Shown here in pieces: positions 48,301 through 57,132 of a DNA stretch of 64,000 nucleotides. Source of the DNA: Rhodohalobacter sp. SW132. GTDB taxonomy: Bacteria; Bacteroidota; Rhodothermia; Balneolales; Balneolaceae. The stretch lies in assembly GCF_003390325.1 (NCBI RefSeq), contig NZ_QUOK01000002.1, forward strand, positions 124,001-188,000. The letters are read 5' to 3'. The notes below the pieces were generated by a model. It was given only the letters and a program-made list of their open reading frames with translations. It was not told the origin of the DNA and did not search any database. A program made the position numbers and the translations under genes. How positions within the stretch are numbered: the stretch's first letter is position 1; each line of letters starts with the position of its first letter.

Positions 48301-48778
48301 AATTCCGGAAATTGTATTTGGGCTGAATTCCAATTTCCGGTATAGGGATTTTGATTTAACCTTGTTTATTCAGGGTCAGACAAATGCTCTGCACTACGAT
48401 GGTGAAGTTGCGCAGCTTGGAGGGAGTGATTTTGCAAACACCCCTCATTACCGGGCTGATAACCGATGGACTGTAGACAACCGTGAGGGGGCTACAATGC
48501 CCAGGGCAGACCACTGGCAGCCAGGTGCTACGGATTTCTTCTTGTTCGACGCAACGTTTGTGAGGCTGAAAAACGCAGAACTGGGATACCATCTACCGGC
48601 CAGGTTATTAGCACGCACCGGGGCCCTCAGTGACGTTCGTTTATACGTTAATGGATCAAACCTGTTAACCTGGGCCAAAGAGATCAAATATAAAGATCCG
48701 GAGATGGGAGGACAGTTCGGGTTTAATAACTATCCCCCGATGCGCATGGTAAACTTCGGCATAAACGTAACATTTTAA
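45383..48778 (+). CDS. SusC-type TonB-dependent transducer with STN signalling domain (SusC3)
   Basis: From this ATG the product has 1131 residues and a clean signal peptide ([20 protein letters not shown]); an ATG 33 bp upstream would only add a polar extension. The mature N-terminus is an STN domain (about 50-120, [30 protein letters not shown]), which contacts FecR in the periplasm. A carboxypeptidase-regulatory-like domain (about 137-215, [21 protein letters not shown]) and a plug with [19 protein letters not shown] and [29 protein letters not shown] follow. The barrel ends FGINVTF. Unlike SusC1 and SusC2 it should both import and signal. Confidence 0.94.
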   Translation: [1131 protein letters not shown]

Positions 48779-48791
48779 ATAGGTAAGAAAC

Positions 48792-50474
48792 ATGAATAAA
48801 TTAACAATAATACCCGTTTTATTTGCACTGTTTTTGATATCCTGTGAAATGGACGTTTTGGATATATCCCCACAGGATCGTGTATCAGAGGATGCTGTTT
48901 GGGAAGATCCCAATCTAATAACGGCATACCATAATGAGCTATATAACGCAATCCCACACGGATTTTACCTTCACATGTACTCAAAATATACCGATGAGGC
49001 CTATAACTCAGCTCCTTGTTGCGGAGCCGATATTTTTGCCAGGAATACATTTGATCCGGATAATATTTCACAGGTAGGAGAAGGTGATTTCTGGGGCGGA
49101 TACATGTACTACTGGGATCGGGGATATGAATATATCCGAAAAATTAATGTATTCCTGGAGAAAGCAGAAGAGGATCTCGGTTTGGAAAATCAAGACCGGA
49201 TGGTAGCTGAAGCACATTTTCTCAGAGCTTTCACATATTTCGAATTGATTAAACGTTTTGGTGGTGTTCCCATTGTTACTCAAACTTATCAACTCGGGGA
49301 TGAAGTTGAGTTTGTAAGAGATTCATTTGAAGAAGGAGTTCAATTTATTGAAGATGAACTCGCACTGGCAATGGCAAATTTGTCTCAGAGCTATCCATCT
49401 ACGAGTTCTGAATATGGCAGGGCAACGGTTGATGCAAGCCAGGCACTGCTCTCCAGAGTTCTGTTGTACGCGGCCTCGCCACTGCACAATCCATCGAATG
49501 ACCAGGAAAAATGGGCGCGGGCTGCCGATGCAGCTGAAGCACTTCTTGAATCCGGTTATTCACTCTATCCAGACTATCAGGAACTTTTTACGCTCTCACA
49601 TGGGGATAGCCAAAATGAGGTGATATTTTCCAGAGGTTTTACTACCTCAAACTATCATGAAACACCAATGCATAATTTAAACCGAAGATTTGAAGCTTAC
49701 GGTGGATGGTGGGGAAGTAACGGGCCTTCCCAAAACCTGGTGGATGACTATGAAATGATAAATGGTGAACGTCCATTTTTAGAAGATGGAACCGTGAACA
49801 CCACTTCTGGATATGATCCTCAAAATCCATACCAGGATCGGGATCCGAGACTGAATGCATCTATCATATACAATGGGGGTGAATTTCGGGAAACTACATT
49901 TGAGATGTGGGTAGCTGAGGATGGCGAATCATGGGGATTTGATTCCTACAGAGAAAGTGGCGACAATCCACGGAGTCATTACGTTTTGAAAAAATTCATG
50001 CCTACAGAGGGACCGATAAATTGGGAAACTTCCTATACGATGAAATGGCCCCATTTTCGTTTGGCTGAGATTTACCTGAATTATGCTGAAGCTCAATTTG
50101 AGCTGGGGAATGAAGATCTTGCCAGGCAATATCTTAATGAGGTCAGAAGCAGAGAAGGTGTGAATATGCCTGATATTCCGGCAACTGTTACTGGTGAGGA
50201 GTTGAGACAAAGAATTTATAATGAGCGGAGAGTTGAATTGGCTTTCGAAAATCACAGATTCTTTGATATCAGACGATGGCTTATTGCCGATGAGGTTGAA
50301 AACCGTCCGATAAGAGGTATGGATATATTTAGAAATATGTCAACCGGTGAACTTTCATATAGTCCGGTGCAATTATTGGAGAAAATTCCCTGGGAAGATA
50401 AGATGAATTTGTTACCGATTGCATCTGATGAGATCCGTCGAAATCCTGGAATAGAACAAAACCCGGGATGGTGA
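48792..50474 (+). CDS. SusD/RagB-family outer-membrane lipoprotein (SusD3)
   Basis: A 560-residue SusD-type partner of SusC3, 13 bp downstream of it. Lipobox LISC gives Cys 18, followed by EMDVLDISPQDRVSEDAVWEDPNLI. Family segments are MVAEAHFLRAFTYFELIKRFGGVPIV, ALLSRVLLYAASPLHNPSND, HFRLAEIYLNYAEAQFELGN, YNERRVELAFENHRFFDIRRW and the terminal NPGIEQNPGW. It belongs to a clearly different SusD subgroup from SusD1 and SusD2, so this system probably takes a different ligand (inference). Confidence 0.94.
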   Translation: MNKLTIIPVLFALFLISCEMDVLDISPQDRVSEDAVWEDPNLITAYHNELYNAIPHGFYLHMYSKYTDEAYNSAPCCGADIFARNTFDPDNISQVGEGDFWGGYMYYWDRGYEYIRKINVFLEKAEEDLGLENQDRMVAEAHFLRAFTYFELIKRFGGVPIVTQTYQLGDEVEFVRDSFEEGVQFIEDELALAMANLSQSYPSTSSEYGRATVDASQALLSRVLLYAASPLHNPSNDQEKWARAADAAEALLESGYSLYPDYQELFTLSHGDSQNEVIFSRGFTTSNYHETPMHNLNRRFEAYGGWWGSNGPSQNLVDDYEMINGERPFLEDGTVNTTSGYDPQNPYQDRDPRLNASIIYNGGEFRETTFEMWVAEDGESWGFDSYRESGDNPRSHYVLKKFMPTEGPINWETSYTMKWPHFRLAEIYLNYAEAQFELGNEDLARQYLNEVRSREGVNMPDIPATVTGEELRQRIYNERRVELAFENHRFFDIRRWLIADEVENRPIRGMDIFRNMSTGELSYSPVQLLEKIPWEDKMNLLPIASDEIRRNPGIEQNPGW

Positions 50475-50521
50475 TTTTGAGTAGTTCATATTCATAAATA
50501 TTTAAAACTAATAATATTAAT

Positions 50522-50595
50522 AATAACTGGTCAGGTCGTTTGTTGATTTCGGATAGTAAAAATTCCGAAGACAATGTTACGACTGATCAGTTATT
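50522..50595 (+). terminator. Nested inverted repeat after SusD3
   Basis: Outer arms AATAACTGGTCAGGTCGT and ACGACTGATCAGTTATT pair with one bulge and one mismatch. Inside them TTCGGA (50548-50553) and TCCGAA (50564-50569) make a second stem. The T tract after it is weak, so termination is likely but not certain. Confidence 0.5.
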
Positions 50596-50660
50596 TATAT
50601 GTTTAACTACATTTTGTTATTATTACTTTTAAGGTTAAAAATATCACAAAACTTTTATAC

Positions 50661-50742
50661 TCTATGGTTTAGTTTGATTCTTGTTAATTCGTTATATACA
50701 AATCTGCTATCAAAATTAAATGCATTTAAACTAAACCATAGA
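50661..50742 (+). promoter_or_regulatory. 15-bp perfect inverted repeat reaching the start codon of the next gene
   Basis: TCTATGGTTTAGTTT (50661-50675) and AAACTAAACCATAGA (50728-50742) are exact reverse complements separated by 52 bp. The right arm ends on the A of the ATG at 50742 and covers the whole ribosome-binding region. In RNA this would hide the start of the giant lipoprotein gene; in DNA it could be a pair of operator half-sites. Confidence 0.55.
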
Positions 50743-53700
50743 TGAAGTTAACTTTTCTCTCAAAAATTGCAGTCCACAATATTATAATCGGAACGTTGTT
50801 TCTGTCATTTTTCCTGGTGCAATGCACTTCATCAGACCGGGATGTGATCGAGCTTCATCCGGATGACAGCATTGTTTTGATCGGCAACAATCTTGGCTCA
50901 CGGATGATGCACTACGGTCATTTCGAAACGGAGCTGCATGTTCGGTATCCCGGCCACTCTCTTGTTATTCGCAACCAGAGCGAGTCGGGGGATACGCCCG
51001 GGTTTCGTCCCCATTCTTCACGCGATACCCCGTGGGCTTTTCCCGGTGCCGAACAGTTTCAAACCGAGTATGCCACCAATTCCGGAAGCGAAGGCCATTT
51101 TCCTGAGCCGGATGAATGGATTTCGAAATTTAATCCGGAGGTACTGATCGCATTTTTCGGTTTCAGCGAGTCGTTCCGGGGCGAAGAGGGTCTTGAAAAT
51201 TACAAAGCGGAACTGGACGCGTTTATTCGCCACACGCTCAGTCAATCCTATAATGAAGAAGGCGAAACCGAACTGGTTCTCGTTTCTCCGATTGCTTTTG
51301 AGGATCTGTCCGATCGGTATGATCTGCCCGATGGAGTGGAGGAGAACCGGAATCTTGAGCTCTATACAGATGCCATGAGGGACGTCGCTGATCGGCATGA
51401 TGTTCGGTTCGTGGATCTCTTTCGCCCGACAAAAGAGTGGTTTGATAATAGCAGTGAACCTCTGACGATTGATGGTTCTCAGCTGAATGATGAGGGATAC
51501 CGGCAGTTATCGGTTCTGCTTGCAGATCAAATTTTCGGATCCCGCTCTGCTGCCGCTGATGAGTATCGGGATCAGGTTCATGATGCCGTACTCGACAAAA
51601 ACTGGATGTGGCAAAACGATTATAAAATCCCGAATGGGGTACACGCGTACGGCCGGCGGTTTGAGCCGTTTGGACCGGATAACTACCCGGCTGAAATTGA
51701 GAAAATTCAGCAGATGACCGAAATTCGTGACTGGGCGATCTGGAAGGCCGCCAATGGTGAACAGCTGGATGTGGCGGCTGAGGATGAAAAAACCCTCGAA
51801 CTGCCGGAGATTGAGACCAACTTTGACCCCAATCAGCACGGAAATCCGGAGTATCTGTATGGTCAGGATGCACTCGATAAACTTACCGTTCCGGATGGAT
51901 ATGAGGTTGCCCTGTTTGCATCGGAGGAGGATTTTGCCGATATGGCTAACCCCGTTCAGCTTACGTTTGATAACGAAGGACGGCTCTGGGTGGCCACACT
52001 GCCGAGTTACCCGCACTACAAACCGGGAGATACGAGGCCAAATGATAAAATCATCATCCTCGAAGATACTAACGGCGATGGCAAAGCAGACACACAGTCT
52101 GTTTTCGCCGACGGACTTCATCTGCCGATCGGGTTTGAAATCACCCCGGAGGGCGTATATGTATCTCAGGGGCGTGACCTGGTTCTGCTTCGGGATACCA
52201 ACGGCGATGGAAAAGCCGACACCCGTGATATTATTCTCAGCGGTTTTGACGACCACGATACGCATCACGCCCACAGTACTTACACCACGGATCCGTCGGG
52301 AGCTTTTTACCTGGCCGAGGGAGTGTTTCTTCACTCAAACATCGAAACGTCATATGGACCGGTGCGGGCTACCAACGGAGGTTTCTACCGATATAATCCT
52401 CAGCGAAAAAAACTTGAAAGAATAGCCCAGATGTCGATACCCAATCCGTGGGGCATCGCGTTTGATGAGTGGGGTCAGCCGATATTTGCCGAAACATCCG
52501 GCCCCGACGTGCTCTGGATGCTGCCAGGAATGATTCGTTCGCGTTATGGAGTGGCCAGCCCAAAATCCCGGAATCTGATCGAAGATAGTCACCGGGTCAG
52601 GCCCACATCGGGATTGGAATTTGTATCCAGCCGGCACTTTCCTGATGATGTTCAGGGTGATTTTATCATCAGCAATTCCATCGGCTTTTTGGGCACAAAA
52701 CAACATTCACTTGAGGAGGATGGTACAGGATATTCAAGCCAACACCGCTTGGATCTGTTTCGCGGAGGGGATCCCAATTTCCGGCCTGTGGATATGGAAT
52801 TTGCCCCGGACGGCTCGCTCTATATCGTAGACTGGCACAACGTTCTGATCGGCCATATGCAGCATAACGCACGTGATCCGCTGCGTGATCATGTTCACGG
52901 CAGAATTTATCGCATCACCCATACGGAGCGCCCGCTCGTTGAACCTGCTGAAATTGCAGGCGCTGATATCGATGTACTCCTGGAAAATCTGAAGCTCCAT
53001 GAGATCAGGGCGAGAGACCGCACACGACGTGAACTTCGGGGGCGGGATGCGGATGACGTATTGCCACGGCTGGCTGACTGGATTGAAAATCTCGATACGG
53101 AGGATGAGCGGTACGACCATCATCGGCTTGAAGCACTTTGGGTGAGCTGGGGACTGAACCGGATAGACCAGGAATTATTGCGAGAACTGCTGGTGAGCAG
53201 CGATCACCGGGTTCGCGCAGCGGCGGCAAATGCAGTGCGTCATAATGGTCACCAGGTTGAAGACCATGTGGATCTTCTTGTGCAGGCCGCGGGTGATGAT
53301 CACGGGCGGGTGCGCCTCGAAGCAATTGTGGCGGCATCGTGGCTGGATGTAGATAAAGGCATTGCAATTTTAAACGAAGCAGCCAATCATCCGCTCGACG
53401 ACTGGATGTCGCGAAGTTATGAAGCTTCTATGGCACACCTGCTGGGTAATGTTCCGGCTGAATCGGTGGCCGAGGAGACTGAAACCAATCTTACAGGAGC
53501 CGACCTGGAGCTTTTCCAAAAAGGACGTGAAATTTATGTACGGGATGGATATTGCGGAACCTGTCACCAGCCGGATGGACAGGGGTTGACCGCTGCCGGA
53601 TTTCCGCCGCTTGCAGGTACGCGCTGGGTCACCGGAAGTGAAGAGCGTCTGATAAAACTGACGCTTCACGGTCTGGTGGGCCCGATGGAAGTTCTCGGTG

Positions 53701-53912
53701 AGGAATATCCCGGCAGTGTACCGATGACTCCGTTTCGCGGCCTTCTGGATGATGAAGAGATGGCAGCTGTTTTGACCTACATCCGAAACAGTTTCGGAAA
53801 CGAAGCTTCGCCGGTATCTGAAGAAAAGGTTCGTGAAGTTCGCGAGGCAACATCCGACAAAACCGGTTTCTATTCACCGGATGAACTGCTTGAGGAGCAT
53901 CCGCTTGAATGA
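50742..53912 (+). CDS. PVC-type heme lipoprotein: SGNH-like, propeller dehydrogenase, HEAT repeats, cytochrome c
   Basis: A 1056-residue lipoprotein (FLVQC, Cys 28). Residues about 40-265 resemble an SGNH/GDSL hydrolase domain (DDSIVLIGNNLGSRMM, VLIAFFGFSESF). About 370-720 is a putative membrane-bound dehydrogenase propeller (DGYEVALFASEEDFADMANPVQLTFDNEGRLWVATLPSYP, DTNGDGKAD). About 740-905 is HEAT-like helical repeats. The C-terminus (about 915-1010) is a cytochrome c domain with CGTCH (near 937) and the probable Met ligand in VPMTPF. Known: this combination is common in Planctomycetes and Bacteroidota; its substrates remain unproven. Inferred: oxidation of a sugar with electrons leaving through heme. 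Translation start lies inside an inverted repeat. Confidence 0.9.
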   Translation: MKLTFLSKIAVHNIIIGTLFLSFFLVQCTSSDRDVIELHPDDSIVLIGNNLGSRMMHYGHFETELHVRYPGHSLVIRNQSESGDTPGFRPHSSRDTPWAFPGAEQFQTEYATNSGSEGHFPEPDEWISKFNPEVLIAFFGFSESFRGEEGLENYKAELDAFIRHTLSQSYNEEGETELVLVSPIAFEDLSDRYDLPDGVEENRNLELYTDAMRDVADRHDVRFVDLFRPTKEWFDNSSEPLTIDGSQLNDEGYRQLSVLLADQIFGSRSAAADEYRDQVHDAVLDKNWMWQNDYKIPNGVHAYGRRFEPFGPDNYPAEIEKIQQMTEIRDWAIWKAANGEQLDVAAEDEKTLELPEIETNFDPNQHGNPEYLYGQDALDKLTVPDGYEVALFASEEDFADMANPVQLTFDNEGRLWVATLPSYPHYKPGDTRPNDKIIILEDTNGDGKADTQSVFADGLHLPIGFEITPEGVYVSQGRDLVLLRDTNGDGKADTRDIILSGFDDHDTHHAHSTYTTDPSGAFYLAEGVFLHSNIETSYGPVRATNGGFYRYNPQRKKLERIAQMSIPNPWGIAFDEWGQPIFAETSGPDVLWMLPGMIRSRYGVASPKSRNLIEDSHRVRPTSGLEFVSSRHFPDDVQGDFIISNSIGFLGTKQHSLEEDGTGYSSQHRLDLFRGGDPNFRPVDMEFAPDGSLYIVDWHNVLIGHMQHNARDPLRDHVHGRIYRITHTERPLVEPAEIAGADIDVLLENLKLHEIRARDRTRRELRGRDADDVLPRLADWIENLDTEDERYDHHRLEALWVSWGLNRIDQELLRELLVSSDHRVRAAAANAVRHNGHQVEDHVDLLVQAAGDDHGRVRLEAIVAASWLDVDKGIAILNEAANHPLDDWMSRSYEASMAHLLGNVPAESVAEETETNLTGADLELFQKGREIYVRDGYCGTCHQPDGQGLTAAGFPPLAGTRWVTGSEERLIKLTLHGLVGPMEVLGEEYPGSVPMTPFRGLLDDEEMAAVLTYIRNSFGNEASPVSEEKVREVREATSDKTGFYSPDELLEEHPLE

Positions 53913-54039
53913 AATCTAAAACCAAAATATTTAAATTAACTAAGAGCCTGAGTTCGATTCTTAAAAATTGACTTCTAAAGTCTCCCCTGAGGCTGTCCAA
54001 AAAGGGCGAAAAAGAAGATCATTCGTCCTCAATTTAGTC

Positions 54040-54107
54040 ATGCCGGACTCCGATCCGGCATCTCCTGCCCATATTAGAGATGGGAGATCCCGCATCAAGT
54101 GCGGGAT
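54040..54107. repeat. Cluster of three REP-like hairpins
   Basis: ATGCCGGA/TCCGGCAT (54040-54061), then an imperfect ATCTCC...ATGGGAGAT stem (54060-54088), then ATCCCGCA/TGCGGGAT (54087-54107). This is a typical intergenic palindromic repeat cluster between the PVC lipoprotein and ThuA genes. Confidence 0.7.
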
Positions 54108-54174
54108 GACCTTATGATCACATATTATCAGGTCCTTTAAATCAAATTAACTATCAATCCGATTAAACCACATC

Positions 54175-55182
54175 ATGCAAAAAATAGCTATTCTTCTCGC
54201 TGCACTCACTCTTTTATGTACCACACAAATAGCGTGCGCACAGCAAAACGATTCCTGGATTACGTTTGAACCGGATGATGGAAATGGAAAGCACATTGTG
54301 CTGGTAAGCGGTGATGATGAATATCGTTCAGAGGAGGTTCTGCCGATGCTGGCGAAAATACTGACTGAACATCACGGGTTTAAAACCACCGTTCTTTTTG
54401 CGATCGATCCGGAGACCGGAGAGATCAAACCGGATCATCAAACCAACATACCGGGCCTGGAGCATCTGCAATCGGCGGATTTGATGATTCTATTCACGCG
54501 GTTCAGGGAGCTCCCGGATGATCAGATGATCTATTTCGAAGAGTATCTCCGGGAAGGGAAACCGATTGTGGCGATGCGCACATCAACCCACGCTTTCCGC
54601 TTTGAGCGCAACCCGGATAGCCGCTTTGCGAAGTATTCTACCTGGAGTGATACGGAAGGATGGGAAGGAGGTTTTGGCCGGCAGATACTGGGTGAAACAT
54701 GGATAAATCACCATGGGGATCACGGTTCGGAAGGTACGCGAGGTTTGCTTGACGGACGGAAAGTGAATGCAGATCATCCGATACTGCATGGCGTATCCGA
54801 TATCTGGACGCCTACGAACGTTTATGAAGTTGGCGAACTGGAGGGTGAAAATGAGATTTTGATCTGGGGCCAGTCCACATCAGAAAAAACTGCCGATTCA
54901 CCGGTAAACTGGGAAAAACCGGTGATGCCCGTTGCGTGGACGCGAGAGTACTCCGTGGAAAATGGAGCAGCCGGTAAGGTTTTTACGACTACGATGGGAT
55001 CAGCCGTCGATTTTGAAAATGAAGATTTGCGAAGGCTGATCGTAAATGCAGGATATTGGGCGCTGGAGATGGCCGATGATCTGCCGGAAGATGTAAACGT
55101 GGATATTATCGGCGAGTACAACCCGACAATGTACGGATTTGATGATTTCATAGAGGGACTGCGGCCATCGGATTATAAGTAG
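54175..55182 (+). CDS. ThuA-like domain protein, secreted
   Basis: A 335-residue exported protein with signal peptide ending near IACAQQ. The ThuA class-I-glutamine-amidotransferase-like fold is seen in KHIVLVSGDDEYRSEEVLPMLAKILTEHHGFKTTVLFAI, LQSADLMILFTRFRELPDDQMIYFEEYLREGKPIVAMRTSTHAFRF and GKVFTTTMGSAVDFENEDLRRLIVNAGYWALEM. Known: ThuA was named from trehalose utilisation in rhizobia, where it works with the ThuB dehydrogenase on 3-keto sugars; in this phylum it often neighbours PVC-type heme proteins. It is followed by three sugar-isomerase-like genes, which supports a role in oxidised-sugar handling. Reaction is not established. Confidence 0.9.
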   Translation: MQKIAILLAALTLLCTTQIACAQQNDSWITFEPDDGNGKHIVLVSGDDEYRSEEVLPMLAKILTEHHGFKTTVLFAIDPETGEIKPDHQTNIPGLEHLQSADLMILFTRFRELPDDQMIYFEEYLREGKPIVAMRTSTHAFRFERNPDSRFAKYSTWSDTEGWEGGFGRQILGETWINHHGDHGSEGTRGLLDGRKVNADHPILHGVSDIWTPTNVYEVGELEGENEILIWGQSTSEKTADSPVNWEKPVMPVAWTREYSVENGAAGKVFTTTMGSAVDFENEDLRRLIVNAGYWALEMADDLPEDVNVDIIGEYNPTMYGFDDFIEGLRPSDYK

Positions 55183-55230
55183 AAAATTTCCAATCAGAAT
55201 TCACAAAAACATATTTAATTATCAATTTTT

Positions 55231-56256
55231 ATGCTAAACGTACATAATTCGTTATGGCCCGGAATCGTGGGGAAAGGAGAAGGGGCGGATGAACCTGTTA
55301 TTTCCCTGCAGCGGATGCTGGAACTTACGGAAAACGCCAGGGCAAATGGCCAACGGTTTGATGGTGTGGACCTGAACGTAATGGAGCCTCATCTGGATAT
55401 AGATGCTGAAAAAAAGCAAATTCTTGAATTTGCTGATCAGGTTTCAGAAAGGGGTTTACAAATTGGATCTATCGGCGCACCAGTATGGCCGGACGCCGGC
55501 GGCGGATCGGCAATGGGGGACCAATCCGGCAAGCAACGATTTCTGGATGCGATTCGAAAAACCTGCGAATATGCCAAAGTGCTGAATCAACACGGAGTTC
55601 GACAGTACGGAATTATTCGGATTGATTCGGCAGATTCCCCCGAAAACTGGGTTAATGATCCGGATGGAAACACAAAAGAAATTGCCGAAACGTTCAGAGA
55701 AGCAGCAAAAATTGCATCCGGTTATGGGGAGCGGTTGGCTGCTGAAGGGGAAATTTGCTGGGCAGGGATGCATTCATGGCGTCACATGCTCAATCTTCTT
55801 GAAGAAGTTGGTATGCCCGATAGTTTGGGATTTCAGGCTGATTTAGCACATACTTATCTGTTTCTGCTTGGATATAATGCCCCGGATCATGCGCTGATCG
55901 GTAAAACGTATTCCGAAGAGGAATTCTGGCAGGGTTATAAAAAAATGACCGATGCACTTGGCCCATGGACAATAGATTTTCACGTGGCTCAAAGTAACGG
56001 TACCGTATTTGGCAGTGGTTCCCATGATAAAACAGGACGCCACTGTCTGCCGGATGATCCGGAGGGTAAACTCGATATTGTGGAGTGCAGCCGGTATTGG
56101 CTGCTGGATCAGTCGGGAAACCTGAGAAATAATATCCGTCATATCTGCTGGGATGGCTGCATGTTTCCAAACTCAGCACTTGAATCAGAGGAGACCTGGA
56201 AGGATGTTTTACAGTTGCTGATCCGGGTAAAAACAGATATTGAGAAACGAACGTAA
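55231..56256 (+). CDS. Sugar isomerase/epimerase-like TIM-barrel protein (341 aa)
   Basis: A cytoplasmic barrel without a signal sequence. The N-terminus [33 protein letters not shown] and the phrases [62 protein letters not shown] and [11 protein letters not shown] fit a xylose-isomerase-like fold with Glu, Asp and His metal ligands at the expected strand ends. It is more divergent than the other three barrels in the window. No specific sugar can be named. It lies 48 bp after ThuA and 24 bp before the next isomerase, suggesting one operon. Confidence 0.8.
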   Translation: MLNVHNSLWPGIVGKGEGADEPVISLQRMLELTENARANGQRFDGVDLNVMEPHLDIDAEKKQILEFADQVSERGLQIGSIGAPVWPDAGGGSAMGDQSGKQRFLDAIRKTCEYAKVLNQHGVRQYGIIRIDSADSPENWVNDPDGNTKEIAETFREAAKIASGYGERLAAEGEICWAGMHSWRHMLNLLEEVGMPDSLGFQADLAHTYLFLLGYNAPDHALIGKTYSEEEFWQGYKKMTDALGPWTIDFHVAQSNGTVFGSGSHDKTGRHCLPDDPEGKLDIVECSRYWLLDQSGNLRNNIRHICWDGCMFPNSALESEETWKDVLQLLIRVKTDIEKRT

Positions 56257-56280
56257 AGTTAACCGATCAACCAAATACAG

Positions 56281-57132
56281 ATGACAAAAATAGGGTTTAA
56301 TATGCTGGCATGGTCACAGGTTGTTTCTGATGACCTGATGCCAAACGTGGAACGGCTTAAAAAAATCGGCTATGATGGTATTGAAGTTACATTGGGTACG
56401 GATGATATCGAGGCCTATCGAAGGCTTGGTAATTTTGTATCTCAGTTAGATATGGAAGTGAACTGTGTGATGCCATTGGGCCCTCAGGAAAACCCGATAA
56501 GTTCAGATCCGAAAGTTAGATCAAAGGCAATAGATCAATTAAAATGGGGGATTGATCGCGCTTCAGAGATGGAAGCCAAAGTTATATGCGGGCCGTTCCA
56601 CTCCGCTTTTGGAACGTTCGCAAATAAACCCCCGGATGAGCAGGAAATGCAATGGAGTGCAGAAGTGCTGTCAGCCGCCGCAGAATATGCCGGTCAGGCA
56701 GAAATTACATTGGCGATTGAAGCTCTGAACCGCTTTGAATGTTACCTGTGCAATACAATGGAACAGCTTGTGGAGTTATCAAAACGGGTTTCTCATCCAA
56801 ATCTTGGGGTGATGTTCGATACCCATCACGCAAATATCGAAGAGAAATCATTCTCGAAAGCGATCGATACCGCAGCTCGGCACCTGAAACATGTCCACAT
56901 CAGCGAAAATGACCGCGGCACACCCGGTGATGGTTTGGTTCAGTGGGATGAAGTATTTGCCAGCCTATCGAAGCACCATTATGACGGTTGGTTAACCATC
57001 GAATCATTTACTCGAAACGACCCGGAATTCTCAAACGCTATCAATGTCTGGCGTGAATTTTCTGCCCCGTGGGATGTGGCTGAAGATGGGTTTGTATTCA
57101 TAAACAGGATGCGGGAAAAACACGGACTTTGA
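56281..57132 (+). CDS. Sugar phosphate isomerase/epimerase (tagatose/psicose 3-epimerase-like)
   Basis: A 283-residue barrel close to ketose 3-epimerases. The metal and catalytic residues are well placed: Glu in LAIEALNRFECYL (about 147), Asp in LGVMFDTHHANIEE (about 181), His in KHVHISENDRG (about 207), the GDGLVQWDEVF loop, and Glu in GWLTIESF (about 242). Known: such enzymes epimerise D-tagatose, D-psicose, L-ribulose or similar ketoses at C3. In this cluster a 3-keto or 2-keto product of sugar oxidation is a plausible substrate (inference). Confidence 0.9.
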   Translation: MTKIGFNMLAWSQVVSDDLMPNVERLKKIGYDGIEVTLGTDDIEAYRRLGNFVSQLDMEVNCVMPLGPQENPISSDPKVRSKAIDQLKWGIDRASEMEAKVICGPFHSAFGTFANKPPDEQEMQWSAEVLSAAAEYAGQAEITLAIEALNRFECYLCNTMEQLVELSKRVSHPNLGVMFDTHHANIEEKSFSKAIDTAARHLKHVHISENDRGTPGDGLVQWDEVFASLSKHHYDGWLTIESFTRNDPEFSNAINVWREFSAPWDVAEDGFVFINRMREKHGL

